A stretch of DNA of 64,000 nucleotides from Pratylenchus scribneri (Eukaryota > Nematoda > Chromadorea > Rhabditida > Pratylenchidae). Positions 1-12,400 of this stretch are shown one piece after another; the first letter of the stretch is position 1, and each line of letters starts with the position of its first letter. The notes under the pieces are model-generated. The model did not search any database and had not been told where the DNA came from. It saw only the letters and a list, made by a program, of their open reading frames with translations. Position numbers and translations under genes: made by a program. The DNA is taken from the NCBI GenBank assembly GCA_030063045.1, contig JAQSEB010000010.1:2659501-2723500 (forward strand), written 5' to 3'.

Positions 1-1783
1 TCATTTTTTACTGATTGGCATGCCAAAAATTCCGCCCTTTGAAATCCGAGTCCACTTTTCGTCCCCTCCCGGCCAATTCCTTCCCTCATTTTTTGTGCCA
101 TTTCCTCGCTAAAGGAATTGAGGAATCGAAAAATAAATCAATCCATTTTTATTTATTTCAATTAAATTTGACCAAAATTAAAAATTGAAATAATTGAAAA
201 AACCTCCGGGGAATAAAAACTTATGTTCCAAAATGGATTAGGAGGTTTCAAACGAATGAGTTTGACCGAACACCTGACAAAGGAAAAATGCTGGCATTTA
301 AGGGAGGAACACTCAATGGTGTGAAAACAAATCCTCAAACAAAGTTTGGCCATCGTACACAAACAAATCACTCAAAATCATCATCAACATTCCAAATTGC
401 TATTGGCCACAAATTCAGGCCAAATTCATTAGATTTAATTATTTATAAGATTTTCTACCCTTAATTACTTTAAAATTGATAGGAATCATTTTAGTTAGTT
501 TTCGGATCATTTCATAAACTTTCATATTTTCCTCCCAAAATCGCACTAAATCCGTAAATTTCCTCCATTTATTCTTTATGCTTTCAAAGTTTCCCTATAA
601 AATGGAGGTTTTGATGGCAAATTGAAGGCAATTTTGGTGTATTTATTCGAAAAGGCCATTCGTCCAGTCCACCACTCTCCGGGGGCCAATTCCCGCCCAA
701 TTGACTGGGATTTATCCTTCATTCCCCCTCCACCAAAGTCCGTATTTTATATTTTCGAGAGGGCCTAATAAATGCAAAGAAAATATTCATGCCAAAATGG
801 TTGGCCCGATGACGGTCAATTCCCTATCCCTCTCTTCCTTTTTGGCTAAAACAAATCCAAATAAAAATATTTGAGGATTCATCAAAAGTCACGCCATCAC
901 ATTTTACCCTTTTTATCATTCTTTTGAATATATTTTTGAATATTGGTTCAATTCCTTTAGGAATATATTGAGGCAAAAAGTTGGGCAAATTGGCCGCAAA
1001 ATTATGGCCAAAAGATTGGAAATTTATTAAAATTGAGGAATTAGAATCCTTTAAAATTGACAATTTGACTTAATTTATTGTATTTTTCACATTTTTTTTT
1101 ACATTTTCGTGAATATTTTTCGATTTTTACTGTCTTTGGCACAATTATATATTTGGCCATTTTCCAATATTTTGTCACATTTTTTGCTGTTGGCGCATCG
1201 GAAATTCATTAAACTTTTTGGCCGGCCAAAACCTTCCATTCCCTCCGTCCTAATTTCCTTATGGGATTGATTTCAGAGTGCAATGCCGGAGGCAGCCATC
1301 CAAACCAAAAATGAAAATCCAATAGGGAAAAGCCCGCAGGGCAAAATTTCAGCCATCTTCCACCAAATATTTATCCCCCTCCATCGAATACACAAAATTA
1401 TTCTTTAATTATGTGGCCAAAATGCGAGCATTCGGCCATTGGGCCGCCTTAAAGTCTTTCCAAACATTCGATTCCATTAAAATTCAATAATTTTACCAAA
1501 TTAATATTTTAAGAACCAAAAACAGATATTGAAATCAAATAGAAATGTCCTTCTCTTTTCCCCCAAAATCCACCTATTTTTCCAAATTCCACTAAATGTT
1601 GGGAATAATTATGCTCAAAATTTACAATTTAATTTCTTTGCTTGAATGATTATTTCATTTTAATAGACACCAAAAAATGGCCAAAAAGGTGCAGCATAGT
1701 CAGAATGCTTCAATTTAATTGAGACCAACAATTAATTTCCCAATTCATCAACAACAAAGCAATATTTTGGCCATCCACCAACA
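1..1783. other. Upstream non-coding region
   Basis: AT-rich sequence before the GPR158-like gene. I find no ORF with recognisable protein similarity and no coherent exon chain on either strand. It may hold the promoter and 5' UTR of the gene starting at 1784. Confidence 0.5.
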
Positions 1784-4700
1784 ATGTTTTCTCCTTCAAT
1801 TCTTTTGTTTTTCATTTTAAATGCCATTCCCATCCGGGCATTCCCATTTGGGAATGAGGAATTGTTGGAAATGGTGGCCACCGAAGGAATTTTGGATGCC
1901 CAAGAACAGCACATTTTAATGGTAAATTTGAACAAAAGAAACATAAAATAATTTGGCATAAAAATGTGATCATTTTAATGACTCAAATTAGCTCAAAAAA
2001 ATGTCCAATTTTCTCATTCTTTGGTAATTTATATTTCCAGCATTCAAATGCCATTGGTGGCCAAAAACATTCATTGCAACGTCGCCGTGCCCCAATCCTT
2101 TCGACAACACCAATTTTATTGGCCGATTTGTTGGCCCAATTGGACACATTGCTTTGGCCTTGCAAAAATGACCGTATTTTGGATGGACCACTGATTCGAC
2201 GTCTTTTGAATGAATCCATCCTAAAATGGAATGGACCATCAAAGAATGGAACAACGAATGAGAGGAGGGGCCGAAATGAGGCTGATGGGCAGTTGGCATT
2301 CCATCAGCTAAAAACGGCACAATTATTCGCCAAACAATCGGCGCCATATTCAACAGAAAAATGTAAAAAATATATTTGGGTGGGCAAAGTGGCTGATGAA
2401 AATGACCATTTTTATTGAATTGAATATTCCTTAAGGGCAATTTCCCTATTCTCCGGTTTAAATCATTAATGGGAATGGAATACTATATTCGTTGAATACT
2501 TAATTTTAATTAAAACAACTGATTTTTGGCTATTACTTGCAAAATTTTCGATATAGATCAAAGCTTTTGTTATCATTTTGTAATTTTATACCCAACAAAA
2601 TGCTATATAAATTGCAGATTTATCAAATTATCACCATTGATACAACACCATTATTTCATCCCCCAATTGTCGCGTCCCCAATTATCGTAGCCATTAAACG
2701 ACTAAATTTTTTTATTGAATTGAATATTCCTGACTGAGGGCAATTTTCCCTCTTTTCTAGTTAATATTGTATTAATGGGAATACTATATTCGTTGATAAT
2801 TACCTAAAATAAATTGCCACCGCTATTATTGTCAAAATTGTTTTCCAATTCTATCCAATTATTATTTATTATTTAGCATTGCCTCCGAATTCCACATTGA
2901 CCAGCCAACCACCAATTCAACCCCCTTTTTCTTCTGCCAATAATGGTGGGAGCCCAGCAGCACCTGCTTTTGGTCTACAACTTTCTTGTGAAAATCATTC
3001 ACCGCGATGGTTCCCAATTGCCGTTTTCCCAACAATAAAAACCCATAATTTCCTTCAAATTCGATTGCCTCAAATAAATTTGGATGCTTGCGGCCATTCT
3101 GCGTGCCTTCACAAACATGTAAATTTAGAAATATATTTTAGGACGGTTATTTTAATGATTACATTGAATTTGGGGCCAAATGGCCATAAAATAATGGCCA
3201 AAAATATGATATGATTGAAAATTGAATTATTAATGGAAAATTTTCACTTAAATTACAAAGGAATATAAATTTACCATTATTATTATTTACGGTGCAGTGT
3301 TCCTACACAGTGCACGGTGGAATTCGTGTTTTTGCCCGTTCATGTTGTGCCGATCAATCCCAAACAACATTAACAATGTCCCCAACATCGCCTTCAAATG
3401 ATGGCGGCGAATTGGTCGTCGATTTGTGCCGGGAGGATTGGGATTTTCGCATCTTTTTCCTCATTTCCGCAATTTGTGCCATCATTTGCCTTTTGATGAT
3501 TGCGGTTAGTCAAAGAAGAGGGTGGGCTGATAGGCCTCTAATCTAAAACTAAAGTGGTTGGAGGCTAGAGCTCGACCGGGCCTTCGCCGGAGGTCTAAGC
3601 CACAGTGGCCCAATGAACGGGATAAAGATTAGAAGCGAATAAACTTTGAATTATTCTTTATTAATTGTGCTGGAAAATATGATTATAGTTTAAAAGATAA
3701 AAGGCATTGGGAGAGGAAAAGGGTGGATTTAAAAAGGCAGATTGAGGCAATATTTGATTGATAGGGTGAAGGGGTGAGTAGGCGAAAGGTGGGGGTACAG
3801 TAAAACAAATAGGAAAGGCCCTTATGCAATGTTGGCATTGACATTCCCTTCAATTTAACAAATATTTCCCACTGAAGAATTTTAATTGAATTCATTGTTT
3901 CATTGTACATTACTGAAAATTGACTTAATTTCAATCATGGCATAACTACAAATTATATATTATATTCAATGATTATACTATTTCAATTTCGATTAGGATT
4001 AGACAAAATTGATCATTCCCTATTACAATAATAATTCCTTCTTTTTATCCACTTTTGTTCATTCAATTCATTCATTTATATTCATTTTTCATGGCAGATT
4101 GTCATCCGAGAACGGCGTCGTCAACAACAACATGATGCCCGGAATTGGGCCCTGATGGAGGCTTTCTTCGCCGGTGGATGCATTCTATATTCCATTGTTT
4201 GCCACCAATCAATTATCCACTTTATCCCAATTAATCCATTTTAGCCTTTACTTGGATGGACCCAACATTTGCCGTGGACATGTTGGATGGCCATTTTTGG
4301 GCGTCAAATTGGTTTTGTCCTCTTTTATGGGGCAGTCATTCTGAAAATATATCGGTGAATTCTGAATGATTTACTATAAATTAAATATATTTTTTGAAGG
4401 AATTTACAAGAATATCGAGTGAGAAAGGCAAAACATGTGAATGTCCGGGAATTGGATTTGATTGTCTATTTATTATTTGCACTTTTTATTATCATTTATG
4501 GTACGTTTTTTGGGGGTGGAATTTATTTTTATCCACTCTCTCCCATATCCCATCTATTACATGGAGTTTAGTTTATCCGGTGGGGAATATGAGAGGGTAC
4601 TTATCGCTTATCCGGGTACAGATTTTGAACACCCCAAAAGAGTGTTAGGGTGGCTCTAACTTACTCAAAGAGCTTGTTGGGATCCTAGGATATGATAATC

Positions 4701-7700
4701 CAAACTATGGAGTTTACTTGGGTTGTTCAAAATCTGCACCCAAATAACCGATAAGTACCTATTGGAGTTAGATTTATCCAATTTTAAATTAAATTATTTG
4801 TTGGTTTTTATTCCATTTAAATTGAACAAAACAGTCCAAATATAATGGCAAATATTGCCAATAATTTCCCATGGCTATTTGTTAATCAAAATGACTTCAT
4901 TCAAATTGGGAACAAATCGAAAATCTGTAGATTAAATATATTTATAGCAGGGACCATTCTATTCCTCTTTGAATTTTGATCATTTGACCATTTTAATTTC
5001 TTCATTTTTATTAGGAATTTTTGCGTGGTCATCCGGGGCATGGAGGCGAAATGATTTGTGGGAATCGGAATGGCCTCAATGCCCTGTGGAGGAATTCACA
5101 ATTTTATTCTCACTTTGCGAACAATTGAGCCTGCTTTGGGGCATTCGACTATGTCCGTGAATATTTCATTTATTTAATATTTAATGCAATTTTAATACAT
5201 TTTGATTAATGACCAAAATTAAACATTAACCACATTTGTTAAAATGTAAATTATTAAAATATTAGGGAAAATTGGAGTGATCAACTTTATGAGGATAAAT
5301 GGCATTTTGTAAAATGAATATTTTTTAATAGCTCACGGTTACGATTTTAAACCCGGTTTTCAATTTTTTTAAATAGTTGGTTTTCGGTTTAGGTTTCTCC
5401 TATTTTCCGTTATTTTAAACTCCAATTTGGGTTTAAAAAATGTATCGATTATTTGAAATAAACCAAGTGAGAAATTAAACATTTTAAAATCGTTAATTTA
5501 ATCATAATTAATTAATTCGCATTCATTCCAGGCTATAAAGCGAGAAATAGCAGTTGGGTGGAAAGATACCAATTCACAATGGCATTGGTGCTGGAGGCCG
5601 TCGTCTCGTTGGTCATTTCCGCCATTCGGTTGTTAAATTCGAGCAAATTTAATAATGAATAAATTAAATTTATCATATTATTTTATTCATATTCTTTTCT
5701 GCCATTTTTGGCCATTTTAATAAATAATTTTTTTTGCAGATATATTTTGAATGAGACCGGCTCACGGGATACCCTTTTGCTGATTGCCCTCATTCAATTG
5801 CATCTAACAATTTCGGTGAATATTTCGGCCATTGTGGCACCAAAATTTTTGGTATGGATAAATGGCAAAATCACATTTTTAATTTAATAAACCAAAACAA
5901 AAGGAGCCATGATCAAATATTGATATTTCCAATTTTAGGCTTTTGTTCAATTTATTTGATCATTTTTTGGTTTCTTATTAATATATTTTCGGCAAAAATA
6001 TTCGAATAGAGAAAAGTGGAAAAGGAGAATCAATTTGATTTATGTTTTTCGAAGATTTCCTCCGAATCAAGTCGACGTGCCATTGGCAATTCCTCGGGGC
6101 TGGGCAGCAGCAATCGGGCCCATCCTTCGCTGGCAAAAATGCGCGAAAATTTGATCAACGGAACAATCGATTTCCAGGAGGTGCCAATTGTGGACATGAA
6201 CCCGGAGGATATTAGGGCAGAATTGAAGAGGGTTTACACCCAGGTAAATGGTTAAAATTCAATTTGAGAAATATTTAAAATTGCGAAAAAAAAACATTTA
6301 AAATGGCCAAAAGATTATAGCGGTTCAATGGTTTCCAAACCAAATACCCAATCTTAGATCTCATCGAACGTAATTTGTCATGATTTGACAAAAAATTAAG
6401 AGTATTAAACTGTTTAAACCATTTTACGAGTTTTGTTCCGAAACTTATTTAAAATTTGTTTAAATCCAAGCCAAATTATTATCAAAAGTTGCCTCCATAA
6501 CTATAGAATGGGCGTAATTTTTGTTTTGGGGTCTTGAATTGAACTATTATAAACCATTTTTGGCCATTTTAAATATTTCCCATTAAAAAAACAGAAATGT
6601 TGGCGAGGGTTTGTTTATTAAATTCTCACATTTCTCCCATTTAATAATTTTTATATAATTAGATAGAGAATTTTCTCCTCTTTCAAACCATACCAAGATC
6701 ACTAAAATTGATTGAGCCATTAATGAGTTATGAGCATCTAATAAGAATGCAGCTATTTACCTGGTCACAAAGGGGAAGGATTTGTTTACATTGAATAATG
6801 CCTTTTAGGGCACATTGCTGATTGGTTGATTATGGAAAGGAGGAGAAAGTACTGTTTACGGTAGCAGCAGAATGCTCACTCCTCACTCATTGATTAGAAG
6901 GAAGGGAGAAAGTACGGTAGCAGAGATCGCTCACTGCCAGCCATCAAAAATGTCTTAGGGAGAGGGGAGGGCATTTCATCCATCTCCCTTTCACATTTCT
7001 CCCATATTTGAAGCCATCATTTTTGCGTTATAAATCACTTCAATCCCAATTGTTTTCAATGGTTTTGATAGAGCGGAAAATTCTCCATCTTTTGGGTTAA
7101 AAATATTTTAAAAATTATTAATTGATGGGATTATTTGAGAATTTAATAAACAAACCCACCGCCAACATTTCTGTTTTTAATTGGGAAATATTTAAAATGG
7201 CCAAAAGATTAATGATGGTTTATAATAGTTCAATCCAAGACCCCAAAACTCTCATCCATTCAATAGATCTCCTTGTGGAGGCATCTTTTGATAATTAATT
7301 TGGCTTAGATTTAAACAATTTTTAAATTAGTTTTGAACCAAAAGCCGTAAGAATTATTACCCAATCGATCTATCAATTGGATATAGATTTTTGGATCTAG
7401 GTCAAGCCACTGAATTTTAATATATTTTTCGCTATAATTTATCCAAAGAAATTATCCACTTTTCCCAAAATGGCTAAATGTATAGTTCAAATTTTCAGCT
7501 GCGAATGTACAAATTGAAGAATACATATCAGGACAATCCGCACATTAGCAAGCGAAAAGGGGGCGGTGCCAAGAAAATTCAAGTCCAAACGACGATGGCA
7601 AATGAAAACAATAAAGGGACATCAACGACGGGGACTGGGCCAACAAAAATGGGTGGTGGAACAAAAGGGAGTTTGGCAGCAATTGGGCCATCACCATCAT

Positions 7701-8409
7701 CCACCAACATTGATCGACGAATTTCCATTCCGCCAAATGCGCAAGTGAATATGAATTCCCCAAAGGTACAAAAATGGAAAGAATTGATAAATAGGAGGAT
7801 ATGGATGGACATTGTTGGCCAAGTTTGAGTGTCATTCTCCGGGAGATGATTGGTTTTACCTTTTTACAATTTTCTTACTGAATTTGCCTCTAGGCAATAT
7901 AATAGAAAGGGAGACAAAATCCGTATAAATTAAGTTATCCGGTTTATTTTTTTATCATATTTTATTGTTTAGGTACACCTTTTTTAGGAAAATTTTGCTT
8001 AAAATTTTATTTGGCATTCTTTTTGAAATTTTAATAGTAAAAATAGGTATTTCGATTTTCTTATTCAGATGATTAAATATGATAAATCATATTAGTGACT
8101 CACAATCAGAGAGTAGAAGGTAATTTATATTTTATAAGGAATGCTGAAGAATATTTAAAATACATTATTCTATCATTGTTTATCCAAAATTAGGATCAAC
8201 GTGGCGGTGCCGATTCTTCCAATCAAAGATTGTGGGGCGCCGGTGGCGAAATGGACGCAAATGGCAATAGAGGAGGGGATGAAATCGGGAGAAATGATTT
8301 GACCGTTGAATCCGCCCCATTCAATGTTCATTTGCTGACCACCGCAAACAAAATGTCCCCACAAAATGTTCCATCTTTGGCTGCGATGGATCAATCAATT
8401 CGGGTTTAG
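1784..8409 (+). CDS. Orphan class C GPCR, GPR158/GPR179-like
   Basis: Inferred exons: 1784-1921, 2041-2362, 2877-3118, 3298-3504, 4098-4196, 4245-4354, 4400-4500, 5015-5152, 5532-5628, 5740-5851, 6010-6243, 7499-7765, 8194-8409. They join in phase to about 760 codons ending in TAG. The first exon encodes a signal peptide (MFSPSILLFFILNAIPIRA). About 280 residues of ectodomain follow, with a Cys-rich end, then seven hydrophobic segments. Family hallmarks include GFVLFYGAVILKIYR after TM3, LLWGIRLCYKARN in TM5, and the cytoplasmic NPEDIRAELKRVYTQ / LRMYKLKNTYQDNPH motifs, which correspond to the PEDIRDELKKLYAQ..YK..NNPH segment of vertebrate GPR158. In vertebrates GPR158/179 anchor RGS7-Gbeta5, and GPR158 responds to glycine. 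That role is inferred here. The ectodomain is shorter than the vertebrate Cache-containing one, so a missed exon is possible. Confidence 0.85.
2410..2800 (+). repeat. Local direct duplication within an intron
   Basis: The stretch at about 2410-2500 (tttattgaattgaatattcc ... tactatattcgttga) recurs at about 2711-2800 with small indels. Both copies lie in the intron between 2362 and 2877 of the GPR158-like gene. The copies are about 300 bp apart, so this looks like an old segmental duplication inside the intron. Confidence 0.7.
3525..3630. other. GC-rich island inside intron, possible SINE/tRNA-like relic
   Basis: Within an otherwise AT-rich intron of the GPCR gene, this stretch is GC-rich. 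It contains an imperfect hairpin (gaccgggccttcgccggaggtc). On the minus strand TGGCTTAGacctccGG resembles a pol III A box, followed by a weak B-box-like GGTCGAGCTC. No complete tRNA fold is evident, so I call it only a possible tRNA-derived fragment. Confidence 0.2.
4594..4763. repeat. Small inverted-repeat element (MITE-like) in intron
   Basis: The left arm (about 4594-4645, core cagattttgaacaccccaa) is matched in reverse complement by the right arm (about 4712-4763, core ttgggttgttcaaaatctg). The outer portions (gtacttatcg / cgataagtac) also pair. The spacer is about 65 bp. It lies in the intron between the TM4 and TM5 exons of the GPR158-like gene. No coding capacity. Confidence 0.7.
6429..7342. 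repeat. Large foldback (inverted-repeat) element in intron
   Basis: The arms are about 6429-6690 and 7060-7342, roughly 260-280 bp each. They pair as reverse complements through most of their length, including blocks such as aacagaaatgttggcg, gaactattataaacca and ttatcaaaag. The spacer of about 370 bp contains short direct repeats (agtac-t-tttacggtagcag at 6848 and 6912). No transposase ORF is present. This is the layout of a foldback or non-autonomous DNA element. It sits in the long intron separating the two most conserved cytoplasmic exons of the GPCR. Confidence 0.8.
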
Positions 8410-9264
8410 AGATGATGAAATAAAAACAAACAATTCATTCATTCATTTAATAATAATTCTATTCATCCCCCCCCCCCAATCCCATTAAATCTCATCAGGA
8501 AAAGTATTTACATAAAAATTTATAAATGGATAAATAATTGGTATTAGATACTTTTGATTATTTTATTTTATCATTTTAAACATGAGGAAAATGTTGGTAG
8601 AATGGTTGAAAATGGATGAATGATTGATGAATAAGCGATGATGGAGTATCGTTTATTATTTTCCTATTTTTCGTTTTGATGGATGCCATTAGGCACATTT
8701 TCCCCATCCAATTTACAGTAAATCCCCCAAATTTCCCATCTGCCTTAAGAACCATTCAATCAACTCATTCCAATTTTGGACATATTCCACACATTTGCAT
8801 GAATCCTCCTCCATTCCTTCTCCATTGTTCCTCTCTGGTGTCCCAAAAAATGGATTTGGATTAGAGCTCATTTTATATTGGCTAATTTGGAGGAGAACAA
8901 CCAAAAAAGGCACAAAGACCAAAAAGGATAGATTGATAATATAAATTAATTTCCAATAGAAATATATTCATAATATTCAAAATTTTATCAAAAAATAATC
9001 CACCACAACAAAATAGACTGCATTTCATAAAAATGAACAATTAAATGTCACTGGGAAATAAATGGAAAGAAGCATTGAAAATGATTATATAAAATACATT
9101 AAGTAAGTATTTCTCTGGTATAATTGGAAATGTAAAGAAAAATATGGAAAATAATTCAGAAAAATACCAATTAATTGTGTAATTATTTTTTGATGAGATC
9201 AACATTCATTCATTTTGTTGATGATCAAATTAATAATAATTTAATTTAGTTTAAATTTGAGTAT
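8410..9264. other. Convergent intergenic region
   Basis: Region between the 3' ends of the GPR158-like gene (+) and anc-1 (-). It has a run of 11 C (8467-8477) and AT-rich sequence. A 52-codon minus-strand ORF, starting MSSNPNPFFG at about 8871 and ending at 8713, has no family I recognise and no clear partner exons. I treat it as unproven. Confidence 0.45.
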
Positions 9265-9402
9265 TCAAAATGGTGGTGGCCCATTGACGAAATCTAATTG
9301 TGGGTCAAAACTGCGAGCAAAATTATTTAATAAATGGCAACAATAATCATCATCGCAATGGGGCACTAAACATGCTGCCCCGAGCAGAAGGACCAACATT
9401 GC
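9265..9402 (-). other. anc-1: KASH domain exon of anc-1
   Basis: Last coding exon, 45 residues plus TGA (9265-9267). It encodes a transmembrane helix (AMLVLLLGAACLVP) and a luminal tail containing LLNNFARSFDPQ and ending NGPPPF. The preceding exon (9452-9633) ends RARWRRVLRTALPLQ, the basic juxtamembrane stretch seen before nesprin TM segments. LNNFARSF and the terminal PPPX are diagnostic of nesprin/ANC-1 KASH. The second Cys of YCC lies 23 residues from the C-terminus, matching the Cys that forms the disulfide with SUN in vertebrate nesprins. The intron 9403-9451 is in phase. Confidence 0.96.
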
Positions 9403-12400
9403 CTAAATCGAATATCATTAAAAAATGAATGGAAAATTTTAATCATTTTACCTGAAGTGGCAATGCCGTACGCAGAACACGCCTCCACCGTGCACGTTGG
9501 GCCAATTGCCGTTGATTCTCAATTTGTTGGCCATCCGCGGCATGCATTGGATCCTCTGGCACTGGTGATTCGGCCTGCTCCTGATTTTCACCTTGTTCTT
9601 CTTGTTGTTCATTTTGTTGGCCTTCATTCGTGTCTAAATAATATACATAATTTTAATGCCAATCCTCATTTACATTTTCCCACCTTTTTCTCCAAATTCA
9701 CTTTTGGTTTCATTTTCATCCTCACTTGTTTCTCCCTCCATTTCCAATTCCAAATCCGATGCCAATCCATGCTCTCGAAGAACATCCGTTGGCTCTCGAT
9801 CGGGGAAAACAGCGGCGAATATTTCGGCCGCAGCATTGATATCATAATCTGGGCCTGGTGGAGCAGTGGATGCCCTTTTTTCGATTGTTGAGGTTCCTTC
9901 ATTGAGTTCGGCAATATTCGAATGAATTTCGTGTTGGATTCGTTCAATTTGTTGCCGTAAAAGGGATATTGGTTGGGTATGGCTATTAAAATCCAAAAAT
10001 GTGGAGGAAATGTTCATTTTCTTAATATTCTCATCAATTTGTTCAAGTTGCTTTTTGAGTTCCATTGAATCCGTCAGAAGGCTCTAAAATATTTTTAAAA
10101 AAATTTAGAAAAAATATTGGAAAATAAAATTACATCCAATTGGTTAATATTCCTCCCAACAAATGCATTTTGAATGCCGTTCGGAAATTCGGCAATTTTT
10201 TCATTCATTTCCAATAAAATTTGGCCAATTTGTTGGCCAAAACTGAGTTCAGCCTGAATTTTTTTCTCCAAATCCTTTAAAAATATTAAAATGTGAATAA
10301 ATAATAATATAATTTGGTTGGTTAAAAATCACCTCAAATTCATTTTCCAAACTTTCCAAATCAACAAAAAGGAAACGAGTTTCTTCATCAACTTTGGCAA
10401 ATGGAGAAAGTGAATTAGAAATATTCGCAATCGAATTTAATTCCTTTCTGATGGAAGAAAGTTGCTCAGATTCAGACTAAAATTAAAAAAAAAAGATTCA
10501 ATCTTTATTAGTGTGCAATTTTGACCAATTTGATATTTTGGAGTTCCTTAATTACATCTTCAATTTTATCCGTTTTTGCTAAAGATTTGAAGCCTTCCAA
10601 TGTTTTTCTTGCCGAATCCATTTGGGAATTTGCCAAATCTCTTTGCCGAACAAATTCCTCCCAATATTTGCATCTCTTTTCCATCATTTCTTCAATCCGT
10701 TTCACTTCTCCAATATTGGTTTTCAATGTTTCATTTGGATCCAATTCGGCTGCCAATTTTGCATTATTTTCAACAAATTTGTCCGCATCCTCAATGGCTT
10801 TTGCCATTTTGGCTCTCTCATTTTGGAATGTTTGTGGCAATGAGTTTGGATCGTTCAAAATATTTTGGGCATTTGCCACAATTTTGACCAATGCATCATT
10901 CAATTCAGTGGTTTCTTGTGCCAATTTTTGTTTCAATTCATTTTCGGCAATTTGTTCCTTTAAAATGACCTTTATAATTTGTCCATTTACATGTTTGCTT
11001 CCGTAATAGAAATTTTTAACTTAAATTTAATTGTGTTTTTGTATTTTTCCAAATATTTTGTGTGTTTTTTTAAAACATTTTTTCCGGAAAGATTTGTGTT
11101 TTCCGGTTAGATTGTGTTTCATTCCGGAAAGAATTGTGTTTTCCGGTTAGATTGTGTTTCATTCCGGAAAGATTTGTGTTTTCCGGTTAGATTGTGTTTC
11201 ATTCCGGAAAGAATTGTGTTTTCCGGTTAGATTGTGTTTCATTCCGGAAAGATTTGTGTTTTCCGGTTAAATGTTTTACAAACATTTGTGATTTAAAATG
11301 TTTTTACAAACATTTGTGATTTAGAATATTTTACAAACATTTGTGATTTAGAATGTTTTTACAAACATTTGTGATTTAGAATGTTTTTACAAACATTTGT
11401 GATTTAGAATATTTTACAAACATTTGTGATTTAAAATGTTTTTACAAACATTTGTGATTTAGAATGTTTTACAAACATTTGTGATTTAGAATGTTTTACA
11501 AACATTTGTGATTTAGAATGTTTTACAAACATTTGTGTTTTTCTTTTGTTTTTTCAAAACATTTATTTTAGTTCGTCAAAACATTTTTTGTTTAAAAATT
11601 TAGTGTTTGTTTTATTCAAACATTTTTTTCCATACATTTTGTTTTATAAAAATATATTCCAAAAATATACAATTGAATCAATTTGGAATTTACAAATTTT
11701 GGAATCTACGAGTACCAGTTAATCCTCCCAAAATTTACCTTTAATTTTTGCCTCGTTTTGCCCACAGTATGTTTGCCCTTTTCCAATTCATTTTTCATTT
11801 CGTTGAATTCTTTCTTTTTCATCTCATCAAAATCTCCCTCCGGCATTTCCTTCAATTTATTGGACAATTCTTCTAATTTCTTTGAATGCCCTTCCAATTC
11901 AGCCAATTGCTCTACATTTTGGCCTTCTTCCATTTGTGTGGCCAATTTTTTGTTCAATTCATCCAATTCTTTGATTGTTTCCATTCGAATTGCCATAAAT
12001 TGTGCTGCCTTTGCCATTTTTTCTCCCAAAATTTGGCCCAATTCATGGATTTTTGCATTCAATTCTGCCAACAATTTTTCACCTCTTTCCCGAAGTGAGG
12101 CAGATTCATTTGCCAATGGCATTTCTGTCATCACTTTCTCCAAATTCAATTTGATTTCTTCTAACATTTTCAGCCCATTCTCCTGCTTTTCCAATGATTC
12201 TGGATTGGCACATTCTTCCACTGTTTTTTGACTGATCAACAATAAATTTTCCACAATTGGCCTCATTGCTTCCACTTTGATTCGCACTTTAATTGATTCC
12301 TCCATTCCATTCATTTCTGTTTCCAATTTGGCCAATTCTTTCTTTTCTTCTTTTAATTCATTTTCCAATCCGGCATCAATCTTCACCATTCTTCTTTTTG

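Noticed and set aside
2537..2737. Plus-strand ORF ending FFIELNIPD as an extra exon of the GPR158-like gene
   Set aside because: Skipping it gives a clean phase join from 2362 to 2877, and its 3' part belongs to the local duplication at 2410-2800.
3525..3630. Functional tRNA gene
   Set aside because: A-box-like and B-box-like words are present, but no acceptor or anticodon stem can be folded.
8713..8922. Minus-strand ORF MSSNPNPFFG... as a gene
   Set aside because: Short, no recognised similarity, no clear upstream exon, and a comparable ORF exists on the other strand.
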